Assembly (NCBI GenBank): GCA_964523405.1
Contig: CAZGAQ010000003.1
Coordinates: 248,001 to 312,000, forward strand
DNA from: CAZGAQ01 sp964523405
Lineage (GTDB): Bacteria > Planctomycetota > Phycisphaerae > UBA1845 > Fen-1342
Direction: 5' to 3'
DNA: 64,000 nucleotides
The translations under genes and the position numbers were made by a program. Position 1 is the first letter of the stretch, and every line of letters starts with the position of its first letter. Of the stretch, positions 42,437-51,708 are shown piece by piece. The notes under the pieces are model-generated. The model had not been told where the DNA came from. It did not search any database and worked only from the letters and a program-made list of their open reading frames with translations.

Positions 42437-43198
42437 CTACGCCATCCGCCGCAGTACCAGCAGTAGCGTGCCCCCCAAGGCCGCCAGCCCGGCGACCGCG
42501 ACGAGGCTCGCGACGACCAGCACGATTACGAACCGCCGGCTCTGCTCGCGCACCAGGGTCGTTAGCGTGTCATGCTGCGCGCGCTGCGCCGCGTTGAGCT
42601 TGTGCAGCACTTCGACCTGCGCCGTGCCGGATTCACCCAGCGTGTCCACCGCCCGCCCGAACTGCTGCAGCGAGTGCATGAGCTGCGTGTCCGACTCCTG
42701 CGACACTTCGAGTTGCCGCGCCACCGTGCGGATCGCCTCGGCCTGTGTCATCAGCGAATCGGGCATGCGACTGAGGGTCTCCGTCAGCGCCGCCGCGTGC
42801 TTGCTGGCCACGTCCGTCCGCTCGGCGATCGACCGCAGGAATTCGCCCTGCGCCCGCTGCGCGCCGGCCAATTGCTCCAGGACGCCCCCCACGCGATCCA
42901 GCGAACCCGCCAGTTCCGCCGCGCGCTGATCCTGCTGGCGGAAGTGCTGCTGCATGGCCCCCGCCAGCTCGTAGACGCGCAGCGCCATCTCCTGGGATTG
43001 GGCCTGGCGCACCTGCCGACGCCGCCACCAGGGGGTCGCGGAATTGTCCAGCAGCGTCAGGGGCCGTGGCGTCTCGGCCGGTGTGACCGTAGCCGTCGTC
43101 GTGGGGCGCGGCGGAGTCAGCGGCGTCTCCGCGCCCACGTGATCATCGGGCCGGAACAGGGTGCTGACGCGCTGCCAGAATGAGGTCTGTGTCGCCAT
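42437..43198 (-). CDS. Coiled-coil protein with C-terminal transmembrane helix
   Basis: 253 residues from the ATG at 43196-43198, with GGAG nine bases upstream. The frame is open 15 codons further. The N-terminal third is Pro/Thr-rich. Residues about 80-220 are heptad-rich helix ('AMQQHFRQQDQRAAELAGSL', 'RTVARQLEVSQESDTQ'). The end is one transmembrane helix ('VIVLVVASLVAVAGLAALGGTLLLVL', hydrophobic throughout). It may be a structural or partner protein at the inner membrane, and the function is unknown. It precedes nadE and is divergent from the SprA-like gene. Confidence 0.7.
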   Translation of the reverse strand: MATQTSFWQRVSTLFRPDDHVGAETPLTPPRPTTTATVTPAETPRPLTLLDNSATPWWRRRQVRQAQSQEMALRVYELAGAMQQHFRQQDQRAAELAGSLDRVGGVLEQLAGAQRAQGEFLRSIAERTDVASKHAAALTETLSRMPDSLMTQAEAIRTVARQLEVSQESDTQLMHSLQQFGRAVDTLGESGTAQVEVLHKLNAAQRAQHDTLTTLVREQSRRFVIVLVVASLVAVAGLAALGGTLLLVLRRMA

Positions 43199-43370
43199 CG
43201 GGTTTGCTCCCGGAGGTTGTCGCTCGACCATCGTGAGCGGCAATTATAGGGCGAGCCGCGCGGCGCCACACCCTGATGACGAAAAACGACGGCGCCCGTC
43301 GGCAATTCGTAAACTCCACCGGCCCTGGAGACGATGCGCAGACAGCGCGCTGCGCGCGTGGACGAATGTC

Positions 43371-44273
43371 ATGACCATTGCCGGGATTTTATCGGGAGTG
43401 CTCAATCCGACCGGCCGCGGCTACCTGCTGACGCGGATCGGTGCCCGCATGGCGCCGATGCCGGCGGAGACGTGCGGGGCAACCTCCGGGGGCTGCGCCG
43501 CGCCGTCGGCCTCCGACGGGAATAGGTCTACCCAACCGGAAGACCGCGTGGATTGGAGCCCCGCCGCTCAGGCCCTGAACACCGTCCCGGCACAGTCCGC
43601 CGGCGCGGCGCAAACCACTCCCGCCATCGGCACCGGGGAAGCGCTCAGCGAAGAAGAGCAGAGTGAGGTGGCCGACCTCCAAGAGCGCGATACGACCGTC
43701 CGGGCCCACGAGGCCGCCCACTTGGCCGCTGCCGGCGGGTACGCCCGCGGCGCCGCCGAGTACACGTACAAAGCCGGGCCGGACGGCAAGCAGTACGCCG
43801 TCGGCGGCGAAGTGCAGATCGACACGTCCGAGGTCCCCGACAACCCGGAGGCCACCGTCCGCAAGATGGAGACGGTCCGCGCCGCCGCGCTCGCCCCCGC
43901 CGATCCGTCGGGGCAGGACCGCAGCGTGGCGGCCGAGGCGAGCGCCGCAATCACCAAGGCCCGCAGCGCAGCGGCGCAGTCCGCCGCCGCGGGGTCGTCC
44001 CCTGGCCAGAGCACGCCGGCGGCTCAACGCGGCAAGTCCAGCGCGACCGGTTCAGTGCCCGAATCCGACCGGAGCGGCAGCCAGCCGAACTTCGCGCAGA
44101 CGCGGACTCTGGGATCCGCGCAGTCAGCGCGCACGACGGGGTCGCCGCCGTCGGCTGCGTCCGCCACGGCAGCCGCTACGAGCACGTCCCTGGCAGCCTA
44201 TCGCGCGCAACAAAACTCCACCCCTCGGGCAGCGATGCAGATGCTGGCTGCGGACCTCGATGTCCGCGCCTAG
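43371..44273 (+). CDS. SprA-related putative metalloprotease (CJM1_0395 family)
   Basis: 300 residues from the ATG at 43371. The core 'LQERDTTVRAHEAAHLAAAG' carries an HExxH zinc motif. It continues with 'AAEYTYKAGPDGKQYAVGGE', 'VQIDTSEVPDNPEATVRKM' and 'RAAALAPADPSGQDRSVAAEA', which is the diagnostic block of this family. There is no signal peptide, and the tail is long and Ser/Ala-rich. The activity is predicted from the motif only. A shift in the start is possible because no strong Shine-Dalgarno is seen. Confidence 0.85.
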   Translation: MTIAGILSGVLNPTGRGYLLTRIGARMAPMPAETCGATSGGCAAPSASDGNRSTQPEDRVDWSPAAQALNTVPAQSAGAAQTTPAIGTGEALSEEEQSEVADLQERDTTVRAHEAAHLAAAGGYARGAAEYTYKAGPDGKQYAVGGEVQIDTSEVPDNPEATVRKMETVRAAALAPADPSGQDRSVAAEASAAITKARSAAAQSAAAGSSPGQSTPAAQRGKSSATGSVPESDRSGSQPNFAQTRTLGSAQSARTTGSPPSAASATAAATSTSLAAYRAQQNSTPRAAMQMLAADLDVRA

Positions 44274-44318
44274 CCGCGCTGACCACTCCGCACCAACTTC
44301 GGCAAGACTCCCCGCCCC

Positions 44319-44846
44319 CTACGGCCAGTATGCCGCCACGGTGATTACGACCCAGATCGCGATGGCGATGACGAACTTGGCCACCGTACCGAACAGCCGT
44401 CCCACACCCGCGCCAACACCCGAGCGCATCGACGCCTTCATGCTGCGGCCGCCGGAGAGCTCAAAGCCCCAGGCCCCCACGGCCGCCCCGGCGCAGGCAC
44501 CGATGAGCGAGCCGACGATCGGCAGCGGGATGAGGGCCGTGCCGATCAGCGCTCCGACCAGCGTGCCCACCAGCGCCCCGACCGAGCCGCGACGGGTCCC
44601 ACCGACCGATTTCGTGCCCGCGATCCCCGCGACGAATTCCGCAGCCTCGCCAGCGAGCGCCAGGCCGACGATCGTGACCAACATCGGCACGCCGAACATG
44701 GGCGCCGCACCGTGCACATCCCAGCGCCACCACGCCACGAGTGCCGTCGCGGCCACCATGAGCCAGGTTCCCGGCAGGCCCAGGAGCACCAGCAGTACGC
44801 ACGCCGCATTGAGCACGACCAGGCTGGTTGCGATCACGATCGGCAT
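44319..44846 (-). CDS. DUF456 family membrane protein
   Basis: 175 residues from the ATG at 44844-44846. Hydrophobic helices run through the protein. The motif 'LGLPGTWLMVAATALVAWW' near the N-terminus, followed by 'AGEAAEFVAGIAGTKSVGGTRRG', and then Gly-rich helices 'GALVGTLVGALIGTALIPLP', are the DUF456 pattern. The Gly-zipper helices suggest tight membrane packing. The function is unknown. It converges with the SprA-like gene (45 bases). Confidence 0.85.
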   Translation of the reverse strand: MPIVIATSLVVLNAACVLLVLLGLPGTWLMVAATALVAWWRWDVHGAAPMFGVPMLVTIVGLALAGEAAEFVAGIAGTKSVGGTRRGSVGALVGTLVGALIGTALIPLPIVGSLIGACAGAAVGAWGFELSGGRSMKASMRSGVGAGVGRLFGTVAKFVIAIAIWVVITVAAYWP

Positions 44847-44935
44847 CGTTCGGCAGCACCTCCGCAGGCGCGCAGGGCAGACCCACTCCCCAAGCACCTA
44901 TTCTCAACTCGACGGCGATTATTCGCTATCCCCGT

Positions 44936-45166
44936 CTAGCGCCCGGCCACCGGTCCGCCCGGCGGGGCCGCCTCCGGAGCCGGGGGGATCGGGTCGATGT
45001 GGACGTTGCGGTACACCCCCTCACGAACCAGCCGGTCCCGGTCGGTGATCGCCTGCTCTTCGGTCTCGTAGCGCCCCAGCGTGACCACCAGCCCGTCCGC
45101 GGCGGTCCCACGGACCCGCCAGCGCTTCGGGGCACTCTGCCACTTGGGCGGCATGCGCTTCTCCAT
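44936..45166 (-). CDS. Small uncharacterised protein
   Basis: 76 residues from the ATG at 45164-45166, chosen because GAGG lies five bases upstream. The frame is open another 26 codons into the upstream terminator. The sequence 'GLVVTLGRYETEEQAITDRDRLVREGVYRNVHIDPI' predicts a small alpha/beta fold, reminiscent of AP2-like or SPOR-like mini-domains. I cannot assign it. The terminator of the RRM gene lies directly upstream, so it may depend on its own promoter or on read-through. Confidence 0.6.
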   Translation of the reverse strand: MEKRMPPKWQSAPKRWRVRGTAADGLVVTLGRYETEEQAITDRDRLVREGVYRNVHIDPIPPAPEAAPPGGPVAGR

Positions 45167-45198
45167 CAGTACCTCAGCGAGGGGCCCACAGAAAGCCC

Positions 45199-45234
45199 AA
45201 AAAGCGGGGAAGGCCACTGGACGTGACCTTCCCC
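45199..45234 (-). terminator. Intrinsic terminator of the RRM protein gene
   Basis: On the minus strand GGGGAAGG (45227-45234) pairs with CCTTCCCC (45206-45213) over a 13-base loop and is followed by GCTTTTT. It lies 23 bases after the stop of the RRM gene. Confidence 0.8.
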
Positions 45235-45256
45235 GTGGAATCACTGGCAGTAGGGA

Positions 45257-45601
45257 CTAGTAGCGCCGACCACCGCCGCCGCCACCGTAGCCGCCACGCC
45301 CGCCGCCGCCACCGCCGTAGCCGCCACGCCCGCCACCGAAGCCACCGCGGTTCTCCTTCGGCTTGGCTTCGTTGACGGTCAGTGCACGCCCGTCGTGCTG
45401 CTGGCCATTCAGCGCCGTGATCGCCGCCTGGGCTTCTTCATCCGAGCCCATTTCGACGAAACCGAAGCCCTTGCTCCGGCCGCTCTCGCGATCCTCGATC
45501 ACCTGTGCGCTCTGCACGGTGCCGTGGGGCGCGAAGATCTGCTCCAGATCGGCGCTGCTGACGCTGTAGCTGAGATTCCCGACATACAGTTTCTTGCCCA
45601 T
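45257..45601 (-). CDS. RRM-domain RNA-binding protein (glycine-rich, cold-inducible type)
   Basis: 114 residues. One RRM (1-80) shows RNP2 'KLYVGNLSY' and RNP1 'SKGFGFVEM'. The tail is a Gly/Arg/Tyr-rich repeat ('GGYGGGGGGRGGYGG'). Such proteins act as RNA chaperones, often under cold stress. The ATG at 45599-45601 follows AGGAG by seven bases. The 271 bases upstream (45602-45872) hold no gene and may be a long, regulatory 5' leader. Confidence 0.93.
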   Translation of the reverse strand: MGKKLYVGNLSYSVSSADLEQIFAPHGTVQSAQVIEDRESGRSKGFGFVEMGSDEEAQAAITALNGQQHDGRALTVNEAKPKENRGGFGGGRGGYGGGGGGRGGYGGGGGGRRY

Positions 45602-45872
45602 CGTAAACTCCTGTCCGATGGCATTCCTGGACCCAATCTTTCACTTTCCGGGTCGCACCTGAAAGGAGCCGACAATTCGGCCCAAAGGTAGGAGGGCGAT
45701 CAAGGCAAGACCGTGCGGGCTCGAACTGCATTCCGTCACGTACACGCCAGGCTCACGAACCAACCGCGCCCAATTGTAGCGGCAAGTCCCGCGCAGTGCA
45801 CGCCCTCCAGCAGGAAAAGTTTGCCCTTCACCCCCCCGTGCGGGAGCACCCTCAGGAAGGCCCCCCAGGCGC

Positions 45873-46757
45873 TCATAACCGTCGGTGGAGCTGCTTGCGA
45901 GCCGCTTCCACCGTGTTTCGCAGCAGCATCGCCACCGTCATCGGCCCCACCCCGCCCGGCACCGGCGAAATGTGCCCTGCCAGCGGCGCCACGGCCGCAA
46001 AATCAACGTCTCCGACTGTCCGTTTCACCGGACACCCGTCGGGTCCCGACTCGGTCACGCGGTGGATGCCAACGTCGATCACCACCGCTCCCGGTTTCAC
46101 AAACTCCGCTCCGATGGCACGCGGTTTGCCAATCGCCACCACGAGGATGTCCGCCTGGCGCGTATGTTGCGCCAGATCGCGCGTCGCGATGTGGCACCCC
46201 GTCACGGTCGCTTCATGCGTGAGCAGGAACATCGTCACCGGTCGCCCCACAATTCGGCTCTGCCCGACCACGACGGCGTGCGCACCACGCTGGACGACCC
46301 CGCTGCGACCGATCAACTCGGTCACGGCCAGCGCCGTGCAGGGCGCGATGATCGGCTCGCCGTAGAAGAGCATGCCGATGTTCGCCGGATTCACCCCCTC
46401 CACGTCCTTGTAGGGATCGATGCGGTACTGCGCGGCCGCTGCATCGATGTGCGGGGGCAGCGGCAACTGCAGCAGGATCCCGGTCACGGTCGGGTCGTCG
46501 TTGAGCCTGTCAATGACGGCGAGCAGCTCCGGCTGCGTAGTGGCATCCGGCAGCTCGACCAGCTGATAGTCCACTCCCACCTTGATGCTCAGCTTCCGCT
46601 GCGACGCGGCGTAGACACGGCCGCTGGCGTCGCTGCCGACCAGGACGGCGCAAAGCTTGATCGCCCCGTGGTGGGCATTGAACCAAGCCACCTCGCGGGT
46701 CACATCCGTCCGGATCTCGGCCGCGAACGCCGCACCGTCGAGAATCTGCGCCGGCAT
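45873..46757 (-). CDS. folD: Bifunctional methylenetetrahydrofolate dehydrogenase/cyclohydrolase FolD
   Basis: 294 residues. The family block with the catalytic Lys is 'RVYAASQRKLSIKVGVDYQL'. It continues with 'GILLQLPLPPHID', 'PYKDVEGVNPANIG', 'VVVGQSRIVGRPVTMFLL' and 'VPGGVGPMTVAMLLRNT'. It interconverts methylene-THF and formyl-THF with NADP. The ATG at 46755-46757 has AGGAG six bases upstream. Length and motif order are normal. Confidence 0.96.
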   Translation of the reverse strand: MPAQILDGAAFAAEIRTDVTREVAWFNAHHGAIKLCAVLVGSDASGRVYAASQRKLSIKVGVDYQLVELPDATTQPELLAVIDRLNDDPTVTGILLQLPLPPHIDAAAAQYRIDPYKDVEGVNPANIGMLFYGEPIIAPCTALAVTELIGRSGVVQRGAHAVVVGQSRIVGRPVTMFLLTHEATVTGCHIATRDLAQHTRQADILVVAIGKPRAIGAEFVKPGAVVIDVGIHRVTESGPDGCPVKRTVGDVDFAAVAPLAGHISPVPGGVGPMTVAMLLRNTVEAARKQLHRRL

Positions 46758-46936
46758 GCACGCTCCTTGTCGCGAGGCGGGATCATCCCCGCTGCCGGCG
46801 GCGCCCGCAAGACCTGCGCGGCGGACGCCCCCTGACAGCGCCGGCGGGCGCCGCTAACATATCGCGCGTGGTAGGGCGCGGACCGGCTTGCGAGCCGGCC
46901 TGGTGCACCGCCACTGACAGTCTGGGAGAATCCGAC

Positions 46937-47287
46937 ATGAAGTGGGCGCGCGCGACGATTGCCCTGGCGGCGGCCATCGTGCTGGCCGGTTGCATCAATC
47001 TGCAGATACCCGGCAGCGACACGCTCTTCGTGAAGGGCGAGCCGTTCATTGTCCGGGGGACGACGGCCGTCGCGGACAACGGCGGCCCATGCCTCGTGTG
47101 GTACGCCGACACCGGCGTGACCTACCACCTGTTCCAGGGCAGCCGCGTCGCCAACGCGGACTTCGACCGCGTGACAACGCCAGGCGTGACCGCGCGCCTG
47201 GAGATTGCGACGCGCAACGATCTGGAAGTGGCGTGCCAGATGGGCACGATTGTGGAAGTGCAGCGGATCCTCGAAGTCTCCGAATAG
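46937..47287 (+). CDS. Small lipoprotein
   Basis: 116 residues from the ATG at 46937, with GGGAG eight bases upstream. The lipobox is in 'IALAAAIVLAGCINLQ' (Cys 18-19). The remaining 95 residues are a beta-rich domain with two more cysteines ('GGPCLVW', 'EVACQMG'). The function is unknown. It lies 50 bases before the SGNH lipoprotein gene on the same strand, so they are probably one operon. Confidence 0.75.
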   Translation: MKWARATIALAAAIVLAGCINLQIPGSDTLFVKGEPFIVRGTTAVADNGGPCLVWYADTGVTYHLFQGSRVANADFDRVTTPGVTARLEIATRNDLEVACQMGTIVEVQRILEVSE

Positions 47288-47337
47288 GGCGTCGGCCCCT
47301 GGGGCCGGCGGGGCGCGATCGCCCGGAGGACGATCAC

Positions 47338-48855
47338 ATGCAGCGCTGGAGCCGCCGGGGCGTGTGCAGCGTGGCGTTGGGCCTCAGCCTCGTCGCCGGT
47401 TGTCCGCCGCAGTCGGCTGACTCCGCGCGCACCGCCCCCGTCATCCTCAATGCCACCGAGTTGCTCGAACCGCCGGCCGTGGGCGGCGAGAACCACGTGT
47501 TCCGCCCCGCGCACCGCGTGCCGCTGGTTGCTGCCAGTCCGCTGTCCGGGCAGGCGGCCGGTTTCTACGTGTCCCTGGCAGCCGCGGACGCAGACTCCCT
47601 GGCCCTGCGGCTGATCGATCGCGACACCAAGACAGTCACCCTGCTGCAGCGTGTCACGGCACCCGCGAGCGCGGAGGAACAGGCGGCGGCGACGCCTCCC
47701 GCACCATTCAGCGCCACGGTGAGCGCGCTCCTGGCCAAGCCGCAACCCGTGTTCTGGGTGGACAGCACCGGCCCCGGGCGGCTCGACGTGCGCGTGGCGG
47801 TCCTGATACCCGAAGCGTTGTTGACAGCCTCCACGCGACTGGAGATGTACACACGCACGACGAGTGCCGGTGCCCCGCTCGCCGCGGCCCAGCTCGAACT
47901 CGTGCGCGACTTCTTCTACCTGACCGTGCTCGGCGACTCGGTCACGTGGGGCAACGGCCTGCAGGAAAAGGACAAGATGACCACGCACATGATCGCCGAC
48001 ATCGAGCAGGCGACCGGGCGACGCGTCATCAACCAGCGCTACGCCCAGACCGGCGCCAACATCGTCCCCGAGCCGGACGACGGCGTCTGCGCCGTGAGCT
48101 GCTTCGGCGAAGCGCCGGCCGTCAACATGTCCATCACGACCCAGGTCGGGCAGATCCGCCGCCCCGAGCTGCTCGAGCTGGTCTTCCTGAACGGCTGCAT
48201 CAACGACGTCGGCCTGACGACCATTCTCAACCCCGACACCACCGACGAGCAGCTCACCGGCCTCACGCAGCACTTCTGTGGCACCGAGATGGCCACCCTG
48301 CTGCGGAAGATCCGTGACCTGGCTCCGCAGGCCCGGATCGTCGTCGCCGGCTATTACCCCATCGTCGGGCCCGACAGCGACATCTTCGCCCTGCGCACGT
48401 GGGAGTCCACGCGCGGCGAGAACTCCACGATCGCGGATTCGCCGTTCCTGGCCCAGCTCGTCGCGCACTCCGATCTCTTCTACACGCTGGCAAACGCCAG
48501 CCTGCGCGGCGCCATCGCGCAGCTCAACGCGGAGGCCGGCGGCACGCTGGTGGCCTTCGCCGACCCGCAGTTCGGTTCGCAGAACGCCGTCTTCGCCCCC
48601 CAAAAGCTGCTGTGGAGCATGACCAGCGAAAACCGGCTGTCTGCCGACATCAACGTCAGCCTGGCCCTGTTCCCCGAAGACGACATGCTCACTGCGCGCG
48701 CCGAGGGCTGCGTCGGCATCGAGGACGTCTTCGATTTTGTCACCTGCATCTACGACTCGGTCGGGCACCCCAACCCCGCCGGCGCACGCGTCTTCGCCAC
48801 GGCCATCGCTCAGGAACTGCGCAACCTCGGGATCCTGCCGACCAGCGCCCCCTGA
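47338..48855 (+). CDS. SGNH/GDSL-type hydrolase lipoprotein
   Basis: 505 residues from the ATG at 47338, with GGAGG nine bases upstream. A lipobox ('LGLSLVAGCPPQ') anchors it. Residues about 45-195 form an N-terminal beta region. The SGNH domain shows block I 'VLGDSVTWGNGLQ' (Ser), block III 'LVFLNGCINDVGL' (Asn) and block V 'IYDSVGHPNPAGARV' (Asp, His). It should hydrolyse an ester, for example on polysaccharide or lipid, at the cell envelope. A long antisense frame over it is a codon-bias shadow. Confidence 0.87.
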   Translation: MQRWSRRGVCSVALGLSLVAGCPPQSADSARTAPVILNATELLEPPAVGGENHVFRPAHRVPLVAASPLSGQAAGFYVSLAAADADSLALRLIDRDTKTVTLLQRVTAPASAEEQAAATPPAPFSATVSALLAKPQPVFWVDSTGPGRLDVRVAVLIPEALLTASTRLEMYTRTTSAGAPLAAAQLELVRDFFYLTVLGDSVTWGNGLQEKDKMTTHMIADIEQATGRRVINQRYAQTGANIVPEPDDGVCAVSCFGEAPAVNMSITTQVGQIRRPELLELVFLNGCINDVGLTTILNPDTTDEQLTGLTQHFCGTEMATLLRKIRDLAPQARIVVAGYYPIVGPDSDIFALRTWESTRGENSTIADSPFLAQLVAHSDLFYTLANASLRGAIAQLNAEAGGTLVAFADPQFGSQNAVFAPQKLLWSMTSENRLSADINVSLALFPEDDMLTARAEGCVGIEDVFDFVTCIYDSVGHPNPAGARVFATAIAQELRNLGILPTSAP

Positions 48856-48894
48856 CGCAGGACCGTTCACCCCCGCCGCCTCCCGTCCGCCGCC

Positions 48895-50394
48895 TCAAGT
48901 GCGCCAGTACACCCGCGCCCGCGTGAACCCGCTGACGATCCCCGCCAGCAGCAGCGTCTTGAGCCCGCCGTACAGCGCCCGCGGCCACGGCGCCGCGAAC
49001 AACTTGGGCACCGCCGCCTCAATCCCCGTCAGCCCGACCAGCGGCGCCAACAGGCTCCGTACCCCGGCGTAGGCGATCATCGGGTTCTGCCCGCTGTGAA
49101 TCAGCAGCCCCAGCACGCGACGCAGCCGGAACACATCCAATAGCACACTGAACAGCACCAGCGCAAACGAAGCCAGCCCGCTGGTCACAAAGTAGTAGCT
49201 CACCGTGGCGTGATCCTTCTTGATCCCGCCCTCGTACGGCTCGAACAGCAGGCCGACCAGCAACCACAGCACGCCCCAGCCGAACAGCCGCCGCACCAGC
49301 CGCTCGAACGTGCTGCCCGGCGCATGAAATAGCAGCGCGCCCGCCGCGCACGCCCCGGCCGCCGCCACCGTCGTCCCCGGCTGCCAGCGCGCCTGCAACC
49401 CGCACAGCAGCAGCACGTTCAGCCCGAGCAGCAGCGCCGCAATCCCCGCATAGCGCTCCGGCAACCACGTCGGCCGCTCGTCCGCGCCCCGCCGGCTCAG
49501 CCACTCCAGCAGCAAATCCCCCGCCATCGTCCCCGGCAGCACGATCAACAGGTACTGCTGATAGTAAACGCGCAGGTAAGCGTTCAGATACGGCCCCACC
49601 GGCCCCGGCACCCCCTCCCAACTCCACGCGGTCCGCAACCAGTCCGCTGATTCGTGCGACAGCCGCAGGGCCAGCAGCCCCAGCATGAACGCCAGCCGCA
49701 GCGCCCCGTTCCCACGCGACGCCAGCCACAGCAGCGTGCCCGAGAGTGCCACGTTGGCCAGCACCACGATGATGATGTCGTTGCGCAGCGGATCGAACCC
49801 CTGGCCATCGCGAAACGGGTGCGTCAGCAGCAGCGCCGTCGCCCCGCCCCAGCCCACCGCCCGCACGACCACCTGCGCAGACATCGGCCACGCGCGCGGC
49901 AAACGCGCCAGCGCCGGAAACAGCAGCCCAAAACCCAACAGCGCCGTGAGCCACGTCTTGGCGTCCGGCGTCCGGGCGAGCACCCCCGGCGCGATGTGCT
50001 GCACATAGATCGCAAACGCGATCAGCAGCCCGTAACGCTTCACCGCGTGCCAGGCCAGTCGCCAACTCGGTTCCCCCGCTTCGATCCGCCGCGCCAGCGC
50101 CAAGGGTATCGCCGCCCCCAGTGAGAATAGGAAGAACGGGAAGACCAGGTCGACCCACGTCAGCCCCGGCAGGTCCGGGTTGAACTGGTGCAGCGGTGGC
50201 GGCACCTGGGCGTGGTACATCCACCCCGGCAGATACGTCCCATCCGTCGCTTTCCCGAACGGCAGCAACCCCGACAGCGCCATCGCCAGAATCGCCAGCT
50301 CCCGCAGGGCGTCCAGCGCGTCCGCGCGCCCAGCCCCCTCCCTCCTGGTCACCACCGGCAGCGCCGGCTTCTCACCGACGGTCAACTGCGTCAT
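48895..50394 (-). CDS. DUF5009/HGSNAT-like membrane acyltransferase
   Basis: 499 residues with eleven or twelve hydrophobic helices. The N-terminal 'RADALDALRELAILAMALSG' and 'LTWVDLVFPFFLFSLGAAIP' are the marks of the family that includes heparan-alpha-glucosaminide N-acetyltransferase and bacterial DUF5009 proteins ('R.D.LRG.....M...' then 'W.DLVFP.FLF..G'). The late 'NPMIAYAG' is also typical. It may transfer acetyl groups across the membrane to sugars. The acceptor is unknown. It converges on the SGNH lipoprotein gene (39 bases). Confidence 0.8.
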   Translation of the reverse strand: MTQLTVGEKPALPVVTRREGAGRADALDALRELAILAMALSGLLPFGKATDGTYLPGWMYHAQVPPPLHQFNPDLPGLTWVDLVFPFFLFSLGAAIPLALARRIEAGEPSWRLAWHAVKRYGLLIAFAIYVQHIAPGVLARTPDAKTWLTALLGFGLLFPALARLPRAWPMSAQVVVRAVGWGGATALLLTHPFRDGQGFDPLRNDIIIVVLANVALSGTLLWLASRGNGALRLAFMLGLLALRLSHESADWLRTAWSWEGVPGPVGPYLNAYLRVYYQQYLLIVLPGTMAGDLLLEWLSRRGADERPTWLPERYAGIAALLLGLNVLLLCGLQARWQPGTTVAAAGACAAGALLFHAPGSTFERLVRRLFGWGVLWLLVGLLFEPYEGGIKKDHATVSYYFVTSGLASFALVLFSVLLDVFRLRRVLGLLIHSGQNPMIAYAGVRSLLAPLVGLTGIEAAVPKLFAAPWPRALYGGLKTLLLAGIVSGFTRARVYWRT

Positions 50395-50556
50395 GAACTT
50401 CGCACGCCCTCAGCCGCCGGCGCCCCGCGCCATGAGTCGGTTCGCCGCGCGACGGCACTATACCGCCGGGCGCACCGCCAGACCACGCGGCGCTTTCAGC
50501 CGCACCAGCGCACCATGAATGCGGTAACCCCGGCGCCCCCGCCCGCCCTCGTGCCG

Positions 50557-51708
50557 CTACTCCGCGACACGCCGCGCGGCCACGCACGTGCGCTGCAGCG
50601 CCTCGAGCTTGTGCGCCAGCTGCGGCCAAGGCATCCCGCTCGCCAGGAGCGCCTCCAGCTCGCGCAGGCTGCGGCAGATTTGCGGGTAGCCGTAGCCTTC
50701 GGCCGAGCTGCTCCACTCGTTGCACTGCTGGGCGAGCGCGTCCCGCTCCGCCACGCCCAGCTGCACCTGCAGGTGCTGAAGCTGCTCTTCCAGGTGCTGC
50801 AGGAACTTGACAATCAGGGGGCGCATCTTCACGTTGGCCCAGTGCGCGCTGAGTAGAGTGGGAGCGTCGGCGGCGAGCAAGCTCGCCTTGGGCAGGACCC
50901 CCTCGAACACGTCCGCCAGGCGGGCGGCCGTAATCGGCGTACTGAGCACACCGTTGCAGCCCTGGGCGACCGCTTCGGCCTCGGTCCCCCCCTGCCCGGG
51001 CAGCGAGAGTCCGATGACAAAGCCGCCGTAACCCTGCTCGCGGATGGCCTTGGCCATCTGCAGGCCGCGCCCACTGTGCAGCTTGAGCAGCACGGCGTCG
51101 AAATGCTGCGCGGCCAGGAGCCGCAGCGCCGCGCTATCCGCGCGCACACCCTGGGCCGCCAGGCCCAGCTCGCCGGTCAGGAACTGCGTCAATTCGCGAT
51201 CCACATCCGCGTCGTCGATGCAGAGTACCGCACCCGCGAAACGGGGCAGTTCGTCCGCCGACGGTTCCTCGCCGGCCGGCGCCACGTAGTCCGGGATGTA
51301 ATCCCGCAGATCGACGGACCGCTCGAACGCCACGCCAATCTCGTGCGTCTTGTCCCCCAGGTACCGGCAGCGCACCACCCGGCCGCCGAACACGGTCGGC
51401 CGTTGCGTGAGCGTCATGAGCGCCACATCGCAGCGCGTGTCCGTCTGCACGAAGAACCCGTGTAGGAAGGCGATGCCCCCGGCACTGATGTTGTGCGAAC
51501 GCACGATGTACGGTGTGCTCGTCCCCACGCTGCGGTGGATGCGCACCTTCACGTCCCGGCGCCAGTAGCGGAAACGGGCGTGCCGCCGCTTGGTCGGCCC
51601 CTCGTGCTCTTCCACCGCAATCCCGAGCTGGTTCAACGTCGCGCAGTATTCGTAGGTCGAAAGCTGCAACGTGTCCAAAGCCGGGCTGTCCCACCAGGCG
51701 CGCAGCAT
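50557..51708 (-). CDS. PilZ-REC-HPt protein with lost phosphorylation residues
   Basis: 383 residues. A PilZ-like domain (about 38-140) keeps the c-di-GMP motifs: R41xxxR45 in 'RRHARF' and N73-I-S-A-G-G. The REC-like domain (158-275) keeps the acidic pair D165/D166 but has Lys209 at the phospho-Asp position ('AVLLKLHSG'), and the switch Lys before Pro is Thr257. The C-terminal HPt-like helix bundle (285-380) has Asn330 in 'CNEWSSSAEGYGYPQI' where AHxLKG carries the phospho-His. So a c-di-GMP receptor appears fused to a pseudo-receiver and pseudo-HPt. The start ATG lacks a clear Shine-Dalgarno. Confidence 0.75.
   Translation of the reverse strand: MLRAWWDSPALDTLQLSTYEYCATLNQLGIAVEEHEGPTKRRHARFRYWRRDVKVRIHRSVGTSTPYIVRSHNISAGGIAFLHGFFVQTDTRCDVALMTLTQRPTVFGGRVVRCRYLGDKTHEIGVAFERSVDLRDYIPDYVAPAGEEPSADELPRFAGAVLCIDDADVDRELTQFLTGELGLAAQGVRADSAALRLLAAQHFDAVLLKLHSGRGLQMAKAIREQGYGGFVIGLSLPGQGGTEAEAVAQGCNGVLSTPITAARLADVFEGVLPKASLLAADAPTLLSAHWANVKMRPLIVKFLQHLEEQLQHLQVQLGVAERDALAQQCNEWSSSAEGYGYPQICRSLRELEALLASGMPWPQLAHKLEALQRTCVAARRVAE

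Noticed and set aside
46868..46936. Extended N-terminus of the small lipoprotein
   Set aside because: The signal peptide with lipobox starts at 46937 with its own Shine-Dalgarno, so an extension would bury it.
47122..48870. 582-codon open frame on the minus strand
   Set aside because: It is antisense to the SGNH lipoprotein gene, has no domain and is rich in Arg/Gly/His shadow composition. High GC content keeps such frames open.
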